Source: Tretioscincus oriximinensis
Lineage: Eukaryota; Chordata; Lepidosauria; Squamata; Gymnophthalmidae
Length of the DNA stretch: 64,000 bases
NCBI GenBank assembly: GCA_022410635.1
Contig: JAJVDF010000221.1
Coordinates: 1,322,096 to 1,386,095 of the forward strand
Direction of reading: 5' to 3'
Shown here piece by piece: positions 47,626 through 58,650 of this stretch (positions are counted from its first letter, which is position 1; each line of letters begins with the position of its first letter). A model generated the notes under the pieces. That model searched no databases. It was not told the DNA's origin and was given only the letters and a program-made list of their open reading frames with translations. A program made the position numbers and the translations under genes.

Positions 47626-49946
47626 GGTTTGGGTGTGGCATGGGGTAGGTGGGAGGACACACCCAGTTTGAGCCCTGTGCATTAGTACCCAATTGTGCCA
47701 TAACTAGCTAATCCAAATTCCATTTTTAACGGGGGTTTGCTACCACGTTATAAGGTGTCAGAACCTCAGAGGCAGCTGATCATCAGGATATGGACACGTG
47801 TAGAATCTGACTCCCATCAAGAACTCANGCAGAGGCCATAAGCTTAGATCAAGAGGCAAGATCTAGGAGGCCTACGTGGGTTATGGAACCTCCAGAGCAC
47901 CCCTGTGCACTGGTTTTTATTGACATCAAAACAGAAGGCGTGTACAAGAAAAAGACGTCAGAGAATGGGAGTTCCGAAGGTGTGGTTTGGGGCGNACCGG
48001 AGGTGGGCCCAGGTTGTGACACCTGTGTGACGTTTCTCCCTCCTCCCAAGGGGTGCAGCCTGTGTCAGGAAACTCCAAATATGGTCATGGTTTGGGTGGA
48101 ACAAGATTGATCCCTGCAGCTTTCAGGACCTGTGACCGGTCGTTCACCTCCTGGAGAGGTGATAGCCAGAATCTCCTCAGGGCTACCAGGCAGTTGATTA
48201 ATGCCATTAAGCCTAAGCTCCTGGGTTAATGAATGCACCTAGAGATAATGGGTGCAGGTAAACATGGCAAAGATGGGTATTGCTTCAGGGCAGGAAGGGA
48301 GATTAGCTCTCTTGCAACACCCTGGGCTGGAAAATTCCCCAAAATTTTGCAGACAATGAGGCCTGTGCATCTAGAGACCAATGCTTGTATACCTTTATAT
48401 CAAAATATATTATGCCAATTAATATATTCCTAATAGAGAACCCCGACACATTTTCACGTGGCCCACAAGGAACCCTGCTCCTCCCAGTAGACTCTTTTGG
48501 CTTAAAATACAAATATAGTCTTCACTTCCTAAGCCATGGTCACACTTTTTTAGTCCAGTTTCAGGCCCCCTCCAGAATGGTGAATACTTTACTTAGCCTA
48601 GGGTTTCCCAGTTAAAATTTAAAATGTGGTAACCTGGAGCACTCCCCACAAAACCACAACCTTCCCCCAAACAGGCCAATGGATTCTAAAAATTGAAATT
48701 TTTGAGACTGTCAAAAGAATACTTTGTGTCACTTTGCTGATGCGATACGTTTTCTCACTTTGAAAGTCAACTGGAACTGGATTGAAATTTACAGTTCAAT
48801 CAAAATTATTCGGACCCTTTTGAAAACTAAGTTTGTTAAATTTATAAACTTTCAGCTGTTTGGGGAAAAAAGTCAAACAAGAACAATTTGAATAACTAAT
48901 ACAAGTGGTTTTTTTTTTTCAAATTCAGTATAAAATGCCACTTTTAAGGACTTCCCAACATTATTCAGTCTCTTCATGATAAGCATCTTTAGCACTTAAA
49001 AGAGCATCCTTTTGTGATCATGGTTTAGGAAATGAAGACTATATTTGTCTGCAAATGTGATAAATATCCATATACCAGCCTCTGTCAGCATTTGTTAGGA
49101 ATTTTAATTCATTTTGCCTATTTCATTTTTATGAGGTTAAGCCAGGCAATTGTGATGGCCATTCCAAAAACCTCTAGCAGTTCTTCTGAAACCAGGTTTC
49201 ATTTTCCTCACAAAAGGCATTAGGCCTTCCAAACACCTCAGGTTTCCAATGCTAGAAGAAGCAAAGAAGCTCCAGAACATAATGTGTCTCTGCCATGTTT
49301 CATTGCATAGAACAGAATCCAAAACTTCTGTAACTTACTTATATTGTAAACTGGTATTTTTGAGGTGTATGAATCTGCATTATGCTTGGATATGAAAGGA
49401 AAAACAATTGTAATTATTTGAAGTGAATATATAATAGAAAACATATAAATAATATATATATTCTATTTATTTTTAATCTTCCCCTTGCCACAGATTTGAA
49501 ATAAGGCAAATATTTCCAAGAAAATTTAGAATTCTAGTGCTGACAGTGGCTCACACATTTACATTTAAAGTTTCCAAACAATGAGTTTTAATCTATTTTT
49601 TCCAGGATGAAATGAACAAACAAACAAATGGATTAAACTCATTCTTCAGATATGAGCAATTAATTTTCACTCAAGCCAATTTACCAGGAAGTCACATTGG
49701 GACATTTTTTCCTTGGTGTTGATACTCTTGATGATCCTTTAAAATGTGGTAACAACTCAGGGCTTGGAAGTAACAAGAGTGGAAGATTGGGCAAGATTCN
49801 GAGGGGATGAAGGGGCATAAGGAGTATGGGATTTTAAGACAAAATTACATCTCCTCTCCTTCATCCATTTGCCCCCCCCCCAAATGACTCCCCCAACCTT
49901 TCCAAAACTTACTTTCTATCCCAAAACTATTATCATTCTTTAAAGG
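47626..49946. other. Intergenic DNA, nothing recognised
   Basis: AT-rich beyond about 48.2 kb; single Ns at 47828 and 47995. No gene or certain repeat. Confidence 0.4.
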
Positions 49947-50124
49947 AGGCTGACCAGATGACCCCTTTGGGGGTGGGTGGGTTGAAAACCTATTTTTGGG
50001 GTGCCTCCCAGTTTTTTCTGAGGAAAAAAAATTAAAACAAAAAAATTAAAAAATCTTTTTTTGAAAACATTTTTCTCAGAAAAAACTGGGAGGCACCCCC
50101 CCAAAGGGGTCATCTGGTCAGCCT
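49947..50124. mobile_element. Palindromic MITE family H, copy 1
   Basis: The first 27 bp (AGGCTGACCAGATGACCCCT then TTGGGGG) are exactly repeated in inverse at the right end, and GTGCCTCCCAGTTTTTTCTG also has its inverse inside the right arm. The left arm has an extra insert of about 26 bp. No transposase; target duplication not evident. Confidence 0.75.
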
Positions 50125-51363
50125 GGACATTAGTAGCAATATCATTGAGGGATGTATGAGCTCTCTACCCCAACCTCTATCCCATTATTTCCAGTTAAAC
50201 TGAATTGAGTAAAGATTATTTACTCTTGTCTTCCTTCAGCCTAGGATTAAAGAAAGTTTAAAAGTAGATATGTGACCAGGGCTCTTGATATTTGTTTCTT
50301 AGGAGTCTTTTTGTACATGTTTATTATGTAACTGAGTTGGTAAGACTTGGANGGCAAGGATGCAAGCTGTGGGGAAAGGATCCTGCCAAAATAATTTGTT
50401 TTTTTTCTCTCCACAAGTGCATCATGTCCTGTAAACTGGTGGCTGAGTCTTGGCTTTCAGAGTGGGGAGAAGAGACAAGTTTTAATTTTTTTAAATGACT
50501 TGTTTAAATTTATCTAATGTTTGGGTTTAGGATTTAAGTATAACAACTGGTTCCCTGCCAAGATGTCCAAAATAATGGAGAAAAAAAATTATTTTCATAG
50601 ATAAGAATTCTTTAGACGATTCTTCAAAAGCAAATTATTTTTGCAGTCCTTATTTCTAATGAATTTAGGTGTGCTTCAGATATAGCCCTTTTAAACAGAA
50701 TTATAAATTTTAGAGATGGAATGAATTAAAATGTAGATAGGGTCTTCTCAGACAATTAGTTTTGTCTAGAATTTATAACTCTCAGTCATTGGAAGAAACA
50801 GAGGCCAGAATCAGATGACTTTAATTAATCCTAACTGAAATCTAGTTTAAGAGAAAGTTGGATTCCATCTGGGAGGGAGATATCCTGCTTCCAGAGTTTC
50901 CACTGCTGCCAACATTCCTGCTTTTTCCAGGATAGGAGATAAGACAGATAGTGTAAGTGGGAAAGGTCTTGGTACAAGAGGATGACCACTGCAGGGGGGG
51001 GAGACATGATTTAACCACAAAGGTTCTATACCTCTTGTAACCTTCACACCAACACAGTTACACACCATGAACTCCCATGGGCTCAACTCCCACCCACCCT
51101 ATTTACATTTACGTACAGATGGCTAGGAGACTCNTTTTGGGCTCTCCAATGATTCTCCCAGGGTTTGGACAGTCACCACAAAAAGAGGGGATGAAATGGA
51201 AGCTCGGGAGGGTGTCGCTGGTATGAATGGTGGTGTCACATGAGGCATTTGTGTTTTGCAGACAAACTCTCACAAGTGAGAGTAAGCTCACTTACTCTCA
51301 ACAGTTCTCCCTCCCCACTCCCCTTTCCCCTCCATCTTCCCCAACCTACACTTCATCTTAATT
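50125..51363. other. Intergenic DNA, nothing recognised
   Basis: No recognised element. Confidence 0.4.
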
Positions 51364-51705
51364 AACATAAGAACATAAGAAGAGCCATACTGGATCGAGC
51401 CAGAGCCCATNTAGCCCAGCATTCTGTGTCACACAGAGGCCTACCAGATGCACCTGGGCAGTCTGAACAGAGGAAAGCAAAATATACACCAGTTCATGAC
51501 TCTCTGCAAATGGTATTTCAGGAGTCCTGCCTGTCGCTCCATCTCAGAGGCAGCATCCAGACATCCATTCTAGTAACCATTTATACCCTTGGTGTCCATA
51601 AACCTGCCTAGTCCTGTCTTGAAGCTATCCAAGTTGTTAGTTACCACCACCCCTTCAGGAAGTAAATTCCACAGGCCGATGACCCTCTTGGTGAAAAAAT
51701 ACTTC
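51364..51705 (-). repeat. CR1-group LINE 3' fragment
   Basis: AACATAAGAACATAAGAAGA, GCATTCTGTGTCACACAGAG, TTTATACCCTTGGTGTCCAT and GGAAGTAAATTCCACAGGCC match 22857-23150 in order; truncated after the AAAAAATACTT block. Confidence 0.75.
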
Positions 51706-52373
51706 TACCTTGGAACATTTACTTTTAAATGGTAGTGGAAGCTTCAGAAGTATGGCACCTTCTCCCAGATTGAATCTGACTTCTCATTAAGCTGGATTCA
51801 GTTAGGATTAATTAAAGATGTCCAATTCTATCAAACCACAGTAATTTAGTTATGAGAAAACAGAACATTTCTTCCTATCATGTAACAGACCATGTGCAAC
51901 AGCATGTTGAGTGAGGTTGTGTAGCCATTCATTCCAGTTTCCAAAGTGTGAAATAGTGTGTTGCAATATCTCTTTAACCGGCAGTGCAACCACTCCCAAC
52001 ATTTTGTGAAATGTTTTCAATATATGCAAATAATAATGTTTAGAGGTGAAGTATATCCTCTTCTGTTAAGAAGCTCTTCTACAACCTTTCCAGCATATAG
52101 GAAAAACTTTTAAAAGAACTATCTGCTCCCCATAGCTATAGGTTGCCAGTTCTTTCAGGGATTTGTTGATTTTTCTGTTTAACCTTTCCATGCACAACCT
52201 CCCAGTTTTTTAAAAAATCCAAAAGCCTGTTACATCTGTATCTATTGCAGTTTCTACTTATTTGCAACAATTTGTCAGACTTATAAAAGAGTCAGCTGTG
52301 GGTATTTGGGTACTTTGCATACAAAAAGCTAAGAAATTGGTGTGTCCAATTGTTGGTAGATGATCTGGAAACT
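51706..52373. other. Intergenic DNA, nothing recognised
   Basis: No recognised element. Confidence 0.4.
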
Positions 52374-52746
52374 GTGGCTATATCCACACATGTGATTTTC
52401 ACTATAAACCTGCCATACTGTGAGTTAAATGAGAGCTGATGTTTTCAGCTCTCATGGTGCAAATCATTGGGAACTCACTCCTTTCTTGAATGTGGCTGGT
52501 AAGCCAAGGCTGTGCATGCGCTAACAACGGCCATACACCAATCAGCGCTGAGACCTCCAAAGCAGGGCGGAAGAAAGGCTGTGTCATGAGTACATGACAT
52601 AATATGTACTTGACCACTCAAGAGTCAGAGCTTCGTTCTTCCTGCCCACCTCTGGCTGCCGGTGCACCAGGCATGCAGACAGACATCTGCTTCATCCCCG
52701 CAATAGCTGGTAAGCCCGCTTTTTACCCCCTCATGTGGATGCAGCC
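52374..52746 (+). mobile_element. MITE family E, copy 2
   Basis: Left end GTGGCTATATCCACACATG, right end CATGTGGATGCAGCC; interior TAAACCTGCCATACTGTGAG and the GAGAGCTGAT/CAGCTCTC hairpin match 15959-16346. Confidence 0.65.
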
Positions 52747-52984
52747 TTTGATCACCTTCCCTTATTTACTGGTACAGTGGTATGATAGATTCTTCTTATT
52801 GAATCAGAGAGAAGTCATAGCTATCAAGAAAATTCCTTCTTGTTTCTTTTTTAAACAAAATCAACTAGTAAGACCCACAGAGAATGATATGGCTATAAGC
52901 CACAAAATAGTGAAAAGCATAGATTGCCAGAGGCAGTGTTCTCTGAGCATCTGCCAAAAGGGAGGAAAATTACATAATCTATTT

Positions 52985-53060
52985 CAGGGGTTCTTAGCTG
53001 TGGCCCTCTAGATGTTCCCAAATGCAACGCTAAACATTCTAGCAAGGAATGGTGGAAAGT
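52985..53060 (+). repeat. Possible hAT-type repeat fragment
   Basis: GGGTTCTTAGCTGTGGCCCT and CTAGATGTTCCCAAATG resemble the start of a common squamate hAT-derived repeat (GTGGCTCTCCAGATGTT form); too short to be sure. Confidence 0.3.
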
Positions 53061-53085
53061 GAATATTAAAAGTTGTGCAAAAAAG

Positions 53086-53167
53086 GAGCTAGCAGCACTT
53101 TGAGACCAACTTGAAAAAAGTGGGTGGCATAAGCTTTTGTAGACACGTCTCCTTCTTCAGATGCTTG
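53086..53167 (+). repeat. Repeat family A copy
   Basis: GCAGCACTTTGAGACCAACT, AGTGGGTGGCATAAGCTTTT and CACGTCTCCTTCTTCAGATG preserve the full block order. Confidence 0.75.
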
Positions 53168-54222
53168 AAAGATTGAAAGTTTTCGGATTGAAAGTTGTAG
53201 TTTAAGAGCATCTCGCAGGGGCTCAGTTGGTCACCTCTTAATTTATAGTACTGAAAGTAGAAAGGATACAAGGCAGAAATCTGGTACATCTGGTAATTCT
53301 TACCTTTGGGGCTCAAAGAGCATTGTCCTCAGCTCAATGGCCTTGAGAGGATTCAGTGTGTTCTTAAAGCTGTAACCTTGGAACCATGCAAAGCCTCCCA
53401 AGGCCCTCACAAGTTTTGTGTAAGAGAAATCATGTCTTTACTAGGCAGCATTATGATCATTCTGGAAGGTTATTCAGGCGCAGCAGCTGTAGTAACAAGA
53501 AATTTCACTGCCACCAATCTGCTGAAAGCAGCTTCAATAGTTTTTTTCCCACTTAAATATTTTGTTTTTAATTGCTTTAGTTATGAACGAACCTTGAGTC
53601 ACAAATTCGCAAAGCACTCTCCTAGTGTTTGAAACTCTAATAAAAGAGAGGATTTTTTTACCAGGATGCAGCTTATAATGCTTGCAGTGCTGAGGAGGAA
53701 ATCACAATTTCATGTTCATTAAAGGTGTAAAGTTCTATCTTGTTATTTTCCCTACAGATGCTGCAGCCATTACAAGCGGCACTCGGTAAAAATCCTTTCT
53801 TCTATATCCATTAAAGTTACAAAACATTCTCCCAGTGTTTATGTGGTAACCCTATTCTATATCTATCCTTCAAAAGCTGAAGGGCGCTATTTAGGTTTCC
53901 ATAGTCTATCTTATTTTGTGGTAGGAAAGGGTCATGGGTCTTTCACTCCACATGCTGGCACAAGAGATAAAGGAAATGCCACATCTCCCAGTTCTCTGCA
54001 TCCACAAAGGTCAGAGGAGCTAGGGCATCCAAAATGACACCTTAGCTCATTATACAGGCAGATTGTGATTTCAGTCTTGTCCCTTACTTCCTGTTACCAC
54101 TATTGTGACCTGAAACAGTGGGTTGTATCTATGTGGAAGGAACATGCCCCTTGTTCTGCTACTCAAAGGATTACTTCAATACTATACAGCAGTTCTGGGC
54201 ACCCCAAAAGTCAAGAATTTTA
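53168..54222. other. Intergenic DNA, nothing recognised
   Basis: No recognised element. Confidence 0.4.
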
Positions 54223-54376
54223 AGCCTGGTTTGCATTTACCTGATTTAATCCACTTTAGTAAATATGGATTAGTTTGATCTGTCTTAGGCTCTGTTTGCA
54301 GAGGCTCAGAAATCTACTTTAAATGGATTACTGAGCCTGTGCAAACAAGGTAAACCAGTTCAGTGCAAACCAGGCC
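54223..54376. mobile_element. Small MITE with RGCCTGGTTTGCA ends
   Basis: AGCCTGGTTTGCA (54223-54235) is inverted at 54364-54376 as TGCAAACCAGGCC. The interior has further inverted blocks (GGCTCTGTTTGCAGAGGCTC). About 154 bp, no coding capacity. Confidence 0.65.
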
Positions 54377-54378
54377 TT

Positions 54379-55186
54379 TGCTCGTGATCTTTGTGGAACA
54401 CACAACCATTAGAACACACAATTGGGGGGAGGGTTTGGTATTCCAAGACAATCCCAATGTCAGTAGCCTTTTCCGACATCAATAGCAACATGTTCAAACA
54501 TGGAAGAGGCTGTGTATTGAAGGCCAGAGTAGCTTGCCATGAAAAGAATACCACAAGTATANTAAGTGGAAGTAAGGGACAAGACTTTTTCTGATATATT
54601 ACTTCATACAGCATTTTCTTTTTGTGATGAAAAATGATTTGTTATTTTCTCCTACCTTTTCTAGTTTGTTTGACATTAAGTTCTTGTTCTGCTTCATCTA
54701 ATTTAAGTTTGATTTCCCTTTTTTAAAATTGAAATTTAAGTACTGAAAAGAACATAGACATAGGAAAAAGACATCACTGTGCAACATGGAGAGCAAAGAG
54801 ATTCTGATGGTGCTGTGGTTTCAGAAAGGGTAGAATTAGAATGGGTCATGAAGAATCTCGTACATTTAATTGAAGATCTCTCCCTTTTTCTTTTCTTTTA
54901 TTCTTAACGGATCTTAAGCCTTTTCATACACTTAGTAGACATTGGGAAAGGAAGGATATAGAATTATTATTTAGAATATTCTACATACATTAGCATCCTT
55001 TTTAAGGCAGTGCATAAGACTTCTGACGTGATTAGAAATAGGTAAAGAAGTTTCCCCTGTAATTGACATATGGATTTAATCATACATATGGAATGGTGGT
55101 GGTATGACATATATTATTTCATATATGTTTGTAAGCTTGTTTGTAATGTGTGAATTTGTATATGTCTAGTATCCAGTAAAACTATA
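54379..55186. other. Intergenic DNA, nothing recognised
   Basis: No recognised element; one N at 54562. Confidence 0.4.
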
Positions 55187-55188
55187 TA

Positions 55189-55395
55189 CCAGGGTGCTTC
55201 AAAAAATGTATACACACTTTGAACTTCCATAGAATTTCAGGATTTCCCGATTTGAACAGTATTAACAATTGTTATTTACATTTTATTTACATTGGACTTT
55301 AAGCTTTCTAATTTCCTGAAATTTAACTTTGTACAACAGTAAATAAATTTTCTATGGAAGTTCAAAGTGTGTATACATTTTTTTGAAGCACCCTG
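55189..55395. mobile_element. Mariner-type MITE, near-perfect TIRs
   Basis: Terminal inverted repeats of about 47 bp begin CAGGGTGCTTCAAAAAA and continue TGTATACACACTTTGAACTT then CCATAGAA; the only difference seen is 6 versus 7 A residues. TA dinucleotides flank both ends, as expected for Tc1/mariner. The internal ~110 bp has no transposase. High arm identity suggests recent activity or conversion. Confidence 0.85.
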
Positions 55396-55764
55396 TATAT
55401 AAAAATAAACAAAAAATAGATTTTTGGTCCCCTGTTGTCAAAAATATGCATAACATTTCCAATATAGTGCTGAAACAAAATTTATTTTGGCTGCATTCTG
55501 GAGCTTCCCTTGTAGCATGATTTTGGTACTGGTCACATATGTGATTTTAAACTATCTTCAGACATGCTGTACTATTCTGAAAACCAGAAAAAATTGGTTT
55601 GAACTAAACAGAAAGCCAAATTTATTTTTCAAAGTTTAATCCAGTTCTTCAGAACTAAAAATGGTTTGAAAAGTGTGGCACATGGTGATTTCAGAAAAAC
55701 TTTAATACCTGGAACTGCCACAGCACTTGCAAATTCAATGCTATCTGAACAACTGCTGACAACA
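55396..55764. other. Intergenic DNA, nothing recognised
   Basis: No recognised element. Confidence 0.4.
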
Positions 55765-56080
55765 AGAAGATGAAGAAGAACTGGGTTCTTATACCCTGCT
55801 TTTTCTCACCTTTCAAAGGAACTTAAAGCAGCTTACAAGAGTATTTTGTCCGAAGACTTACTTACATTCTATCTTCCCCATCAGGCTGTGGTGGTTCCCA
55901 CATATCTACTTGCAGTCAGTTGCAATTTCTTGCAATTCTTGCTTTCGAATAGCTGGGTTGGCTGGAGCTACAGACAAGTGGAAGGTGCTCACCCCTCTCC
56001 ACGTGTCACACAGGGCTTCGAAACCCAGTCTCCCAGGTGAGGGACCATTTCCTAAGCGACTCAGCCATTCATGCCCCCTA
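55765..56080 (-). repeat. tRNA-headed SINE family D
   Basis: Reverse complement of 18620-18905: GAAGAAGAACTGGGTTCTTA (tail), TTGCTTTCGAATAGCTGGGT (body) and CAGGGCTTCGAAACCCAGTC (B box). Nearly full length. Confidence 0.8.
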
Positions 56081-56269
56081 AATATTTTTATTTCATATTT
56101 CTTAATGACATTTGTCTCTGCAGTCTAAATTTCAGCAGAAATTTAATTGCCCTTTTTATGCTTAAATAGCCATATACAGCTATACATGTCCTAAAATAAC
56201 AGCAACTAAAACCTTTTTCTCTTAACTTGAGAATTGCTTTATGGTTGTAAACAGGGAAAGAAGGCTTTT

Positions 56270-56370
56270 GGAGAGTAGCACACTATCTATATGAGTTTCT
56301 AGCAAGGATATCCAGCAGTACCTTACAATCTAACTGGAAAAAAAATTGGTAGCATGAATTTCCCTAAACC
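56270..56370 (+). repeat. Repeat family A, very decayed
   Basis: TCTAGCAAGGATATCCAGCA, TACCTTACAATCTAACTGGA and TTGGTAGCATGAATTTCC keep the order of the family A core with heavy substitution. Confidence 0.35.
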
Positions 56371-56631
56371 TCCAGATAGCATCCAATCATCATGTGAGGA
56401 ACTGATATTACATAATAAATGTATGATGTGATGGATTGCATGCTGCCCAGACTGCTAGGCAGGAATGTGTGGAGCAGGCATTGGGTGCACTCCTTATCTT
56501 CATGTGGCACTACATATCTAAGTATTTCACAAGTGAGAAAAAATTTAGATGTGCACGATTGGGACATTTGTTCACGTTATCCTGGGGAAAAGGACTATAA
56601 AAGGTTGATTTTGCTTGGGCAATTTGTAGCA

Positions 56632-57624
56632 TGATTATTATGTCACTATGGTATGACTGCCACACAGTTCAGCAACAGTGGCATAAGGAATGTGTGATAG
56701 AAATAATGGTGAAAAACAGTTTGAATAGTGCAGTTCTCTGATACAGTAGAGCATGATCTCTTGTTGTCTAGATGCAGTTGTATGCTGCGGGCATGTACAG
56801 ATGATTCCAATAATGTGAACAGTTCCAGTTGCACCAATCAAATGTGTAGTACCAGATGGAGGTAAGTAGTCACAAAGTTAAATTCTTATATAGGCAGGAT
56901 CCACACAATTGGCTCTCTATAGAAGTCTCTACATAATTTGCTACTTACTCTTCCATTCATGTGCATCAAGGAAACTTCTCATAGAATTTAACTACAATCC
57001 CCATGAGGCTTTGCAAACCTACTATTCCCAAGAAGCTGTACTTCTCTTCTACCATTGGTTGAAATCCTCCCCTTCTTCTTACTGGGCATGGGAATCAAAA
57101 ATAGAGAGAATGAAATTGGGCTTTGGCTTTTTATAATGGCATTTAGGCTGCAGTGGAGCTTTTAATAAAAATTGCTGTATTTCCCTGCCTAAATTCTGCA
57201 TGGAAAGCAGATTTTGCCTTCCTTCCTCACTGAAGGCAGGTGAGAATTCACAAAAGACATTACAGTTCTGTCTATATGATGTGGTCCCCGTGAGAAGATC
57301 TTAACTTTTTGCTAAGGAGTTGGAATACAAGGACTGGGAAGGAAACCCAGAATATTGGATCTTTCTACCATTGCCACTGCTGGAAGCCCATAATTATGTA
57401 AGTCAAATCCCCCATAATCACACCATAATAGTGTGACAAAAATCTCATCTGGGAGCACCCTAATACTGCTTCATTGTGCAATAATTGAGAACCAAAGCTG
57501 CTTTCCCCCTCTATTTTTTATAAAGCATGATATAGTATTATATCACATGTTTCTTAGACAAAACCACTATGACATGAATGCGACTGAGCTATGTGGCAAT
57601 CATGCTATAGGCATATAATAATCA
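56632..57624. mobile_element. TIR DNA transposon relic, about 1 kb
   Basis: Left end TGATTATTATGTCACTATGG then TATGACTGCCACACAGTTCA; right end reads, in reverse complement, TGATTATTATATGCCTATAG then CATGATTGCCACATAGCTCA. The TIRs of about 40 bp are roughly 75-80% identical by eye. No transposase is recognisable inside and no clear target duplication. Confidence 0.55.
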
Positions 57625-57668
57625 CTCTAAAAATGTCCATCAGGATGCAATGGATCTCCCAAAGCACA

Positions 57669-57763
57669 TGCTGCCAGCTTTTCCCTCCTATTAGTCTCTA
57701 AGGTTCTATCAGATTCCCTTGCTAGAAAATTGTGATCCAAACTAATATGGTTGCTTCTTTGAA
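57669..57763 (-). repeat. Repeat family A copy with extended end
   Basis: CTATTAGTCTCTAAGGTTCT, ATCAGATTCCCTTGCTAG and AAACTAATATGGTTGCTTCT: the reverse core plus the family's outer end, also seen at 24231 as AGCCGTGTTAGCC. Confidence 0.65.
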
Positions 57764-57850
57764 TTCTGACTGCATGAAAGATACTTTTGATACTCTTTTA
57801 GTTAACTGCGTGTTGTGACTGTTCTAACTTCTGAAAAAGCACTTTGTTTT

Positions 57851-57990
57851 CACCATTGATAGAACATCTGCTTAGCATGCAGAAGATTTCACATTGAATC
57901 CTGGGATTTTCTTGGTAAAGCTGATGGCAAACTACTTCTGTGGATTTCCTAAGAAAAATGTACATTACCATGATCAACGGAAGGTCATTC
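57851..57990 (+). repeat. tRNA-derived SINE (tRNA-Ala-like head)
   Basis: GATAGAACATCTGCTTAGCA and TGCAGAAGATTTCACATTGA, then ATCCTGGGATTTTC follow a tRNA-like head with a decayed B box (GGTTCAATCCC form). The body contains GCTGATGGCAAACTACTTCT. Type common in squamates. Confidence 0.6.
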
Positions 57991-58194
57991 TTACTTTCAC
58001 TGTATAAAATAAACTATAACTAACTGCAAGGGTGTGGAAGGCAATTAGTTTGGCAGGCGTAAGCTGCCCTGAGACAAAAGGGCTAGAGTCACTCCTTTAC
58101 CCTAGAACATCTTCAGGTTGTTCCTTCAGACCTGGAAAATAAGCTTAATCTGTTGTAGTTGTTTTTACTGAACTAAACCTTCAGGGCTGAGGAT

Positions 58195-58300
58195 AAATTT
58201 ATTTATTTGTATAAATCATTTAAAAGTTTTATATCTAGCCTCTCACCTGAAGATCCCAAGGCAGTAAGGATAAAATATTTTAAAAAACATACTAGTACTT
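58195..58300 (-). repeat. L2-like LINE tail fragment
   Basis: ATTTATTTATTTGTATAAAT then CTAGCCTCTCACCTGAAGAT and CCCAAGGCAGTAAGG: a diverged reverse complement of the LINE tail. Confidence 0.45.
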
Positions 58301-58489
58301 AAAAACATTTCCGTCCCTCCCTCTCTGGTAGGACTATGATTCAGGAATTAGGAATCTAAGATTTAGGTGAACAGGTAAATTAACTAGGCACTGAAAGCAT
58401 GAAGAGTTATTGACTAGCATACTTCCACTTGGAGGCTATTCTAAAATAAATTGGAAGTAATTGGAACTTATTGAGTCCTGTGCAAAAAG

Positions 58490-58650
58490 TTGAAAATTTT
58501 CCACAGGAGGTGATGAAGGCTGGAAGGCTTCAAATGGAGGCTGGACATGGTCTGGAATGGTTTAAACTTTAAGGAATCCTGTATTGGGCAGGGGGTTGGA
58601 CCCGATGACCCTGGAGGTCCCTTCCAACTCTATGATTCTATGATTCTATG
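58490..58650 (+). repeat. CR1 LINE 3' end
   Basis: GGAGGTGATGAAGGCTGG, GGAGGCTGGACATGG, GGTTGGACCCGATGACCCTG, GGTCCCTTCCAACTCTATGA and the terminal ATTCTATG repeats are diagnostic of CR1. Confidence 0.85.

Noticed and set aside
46905..47682. Long minus-strand frames rich in Lys/Glu/Gly and Arg
   Set aside because: They read the complement of the polypyrimidine tract and CpG-rich DNA; no start context, domain or homology is evident.
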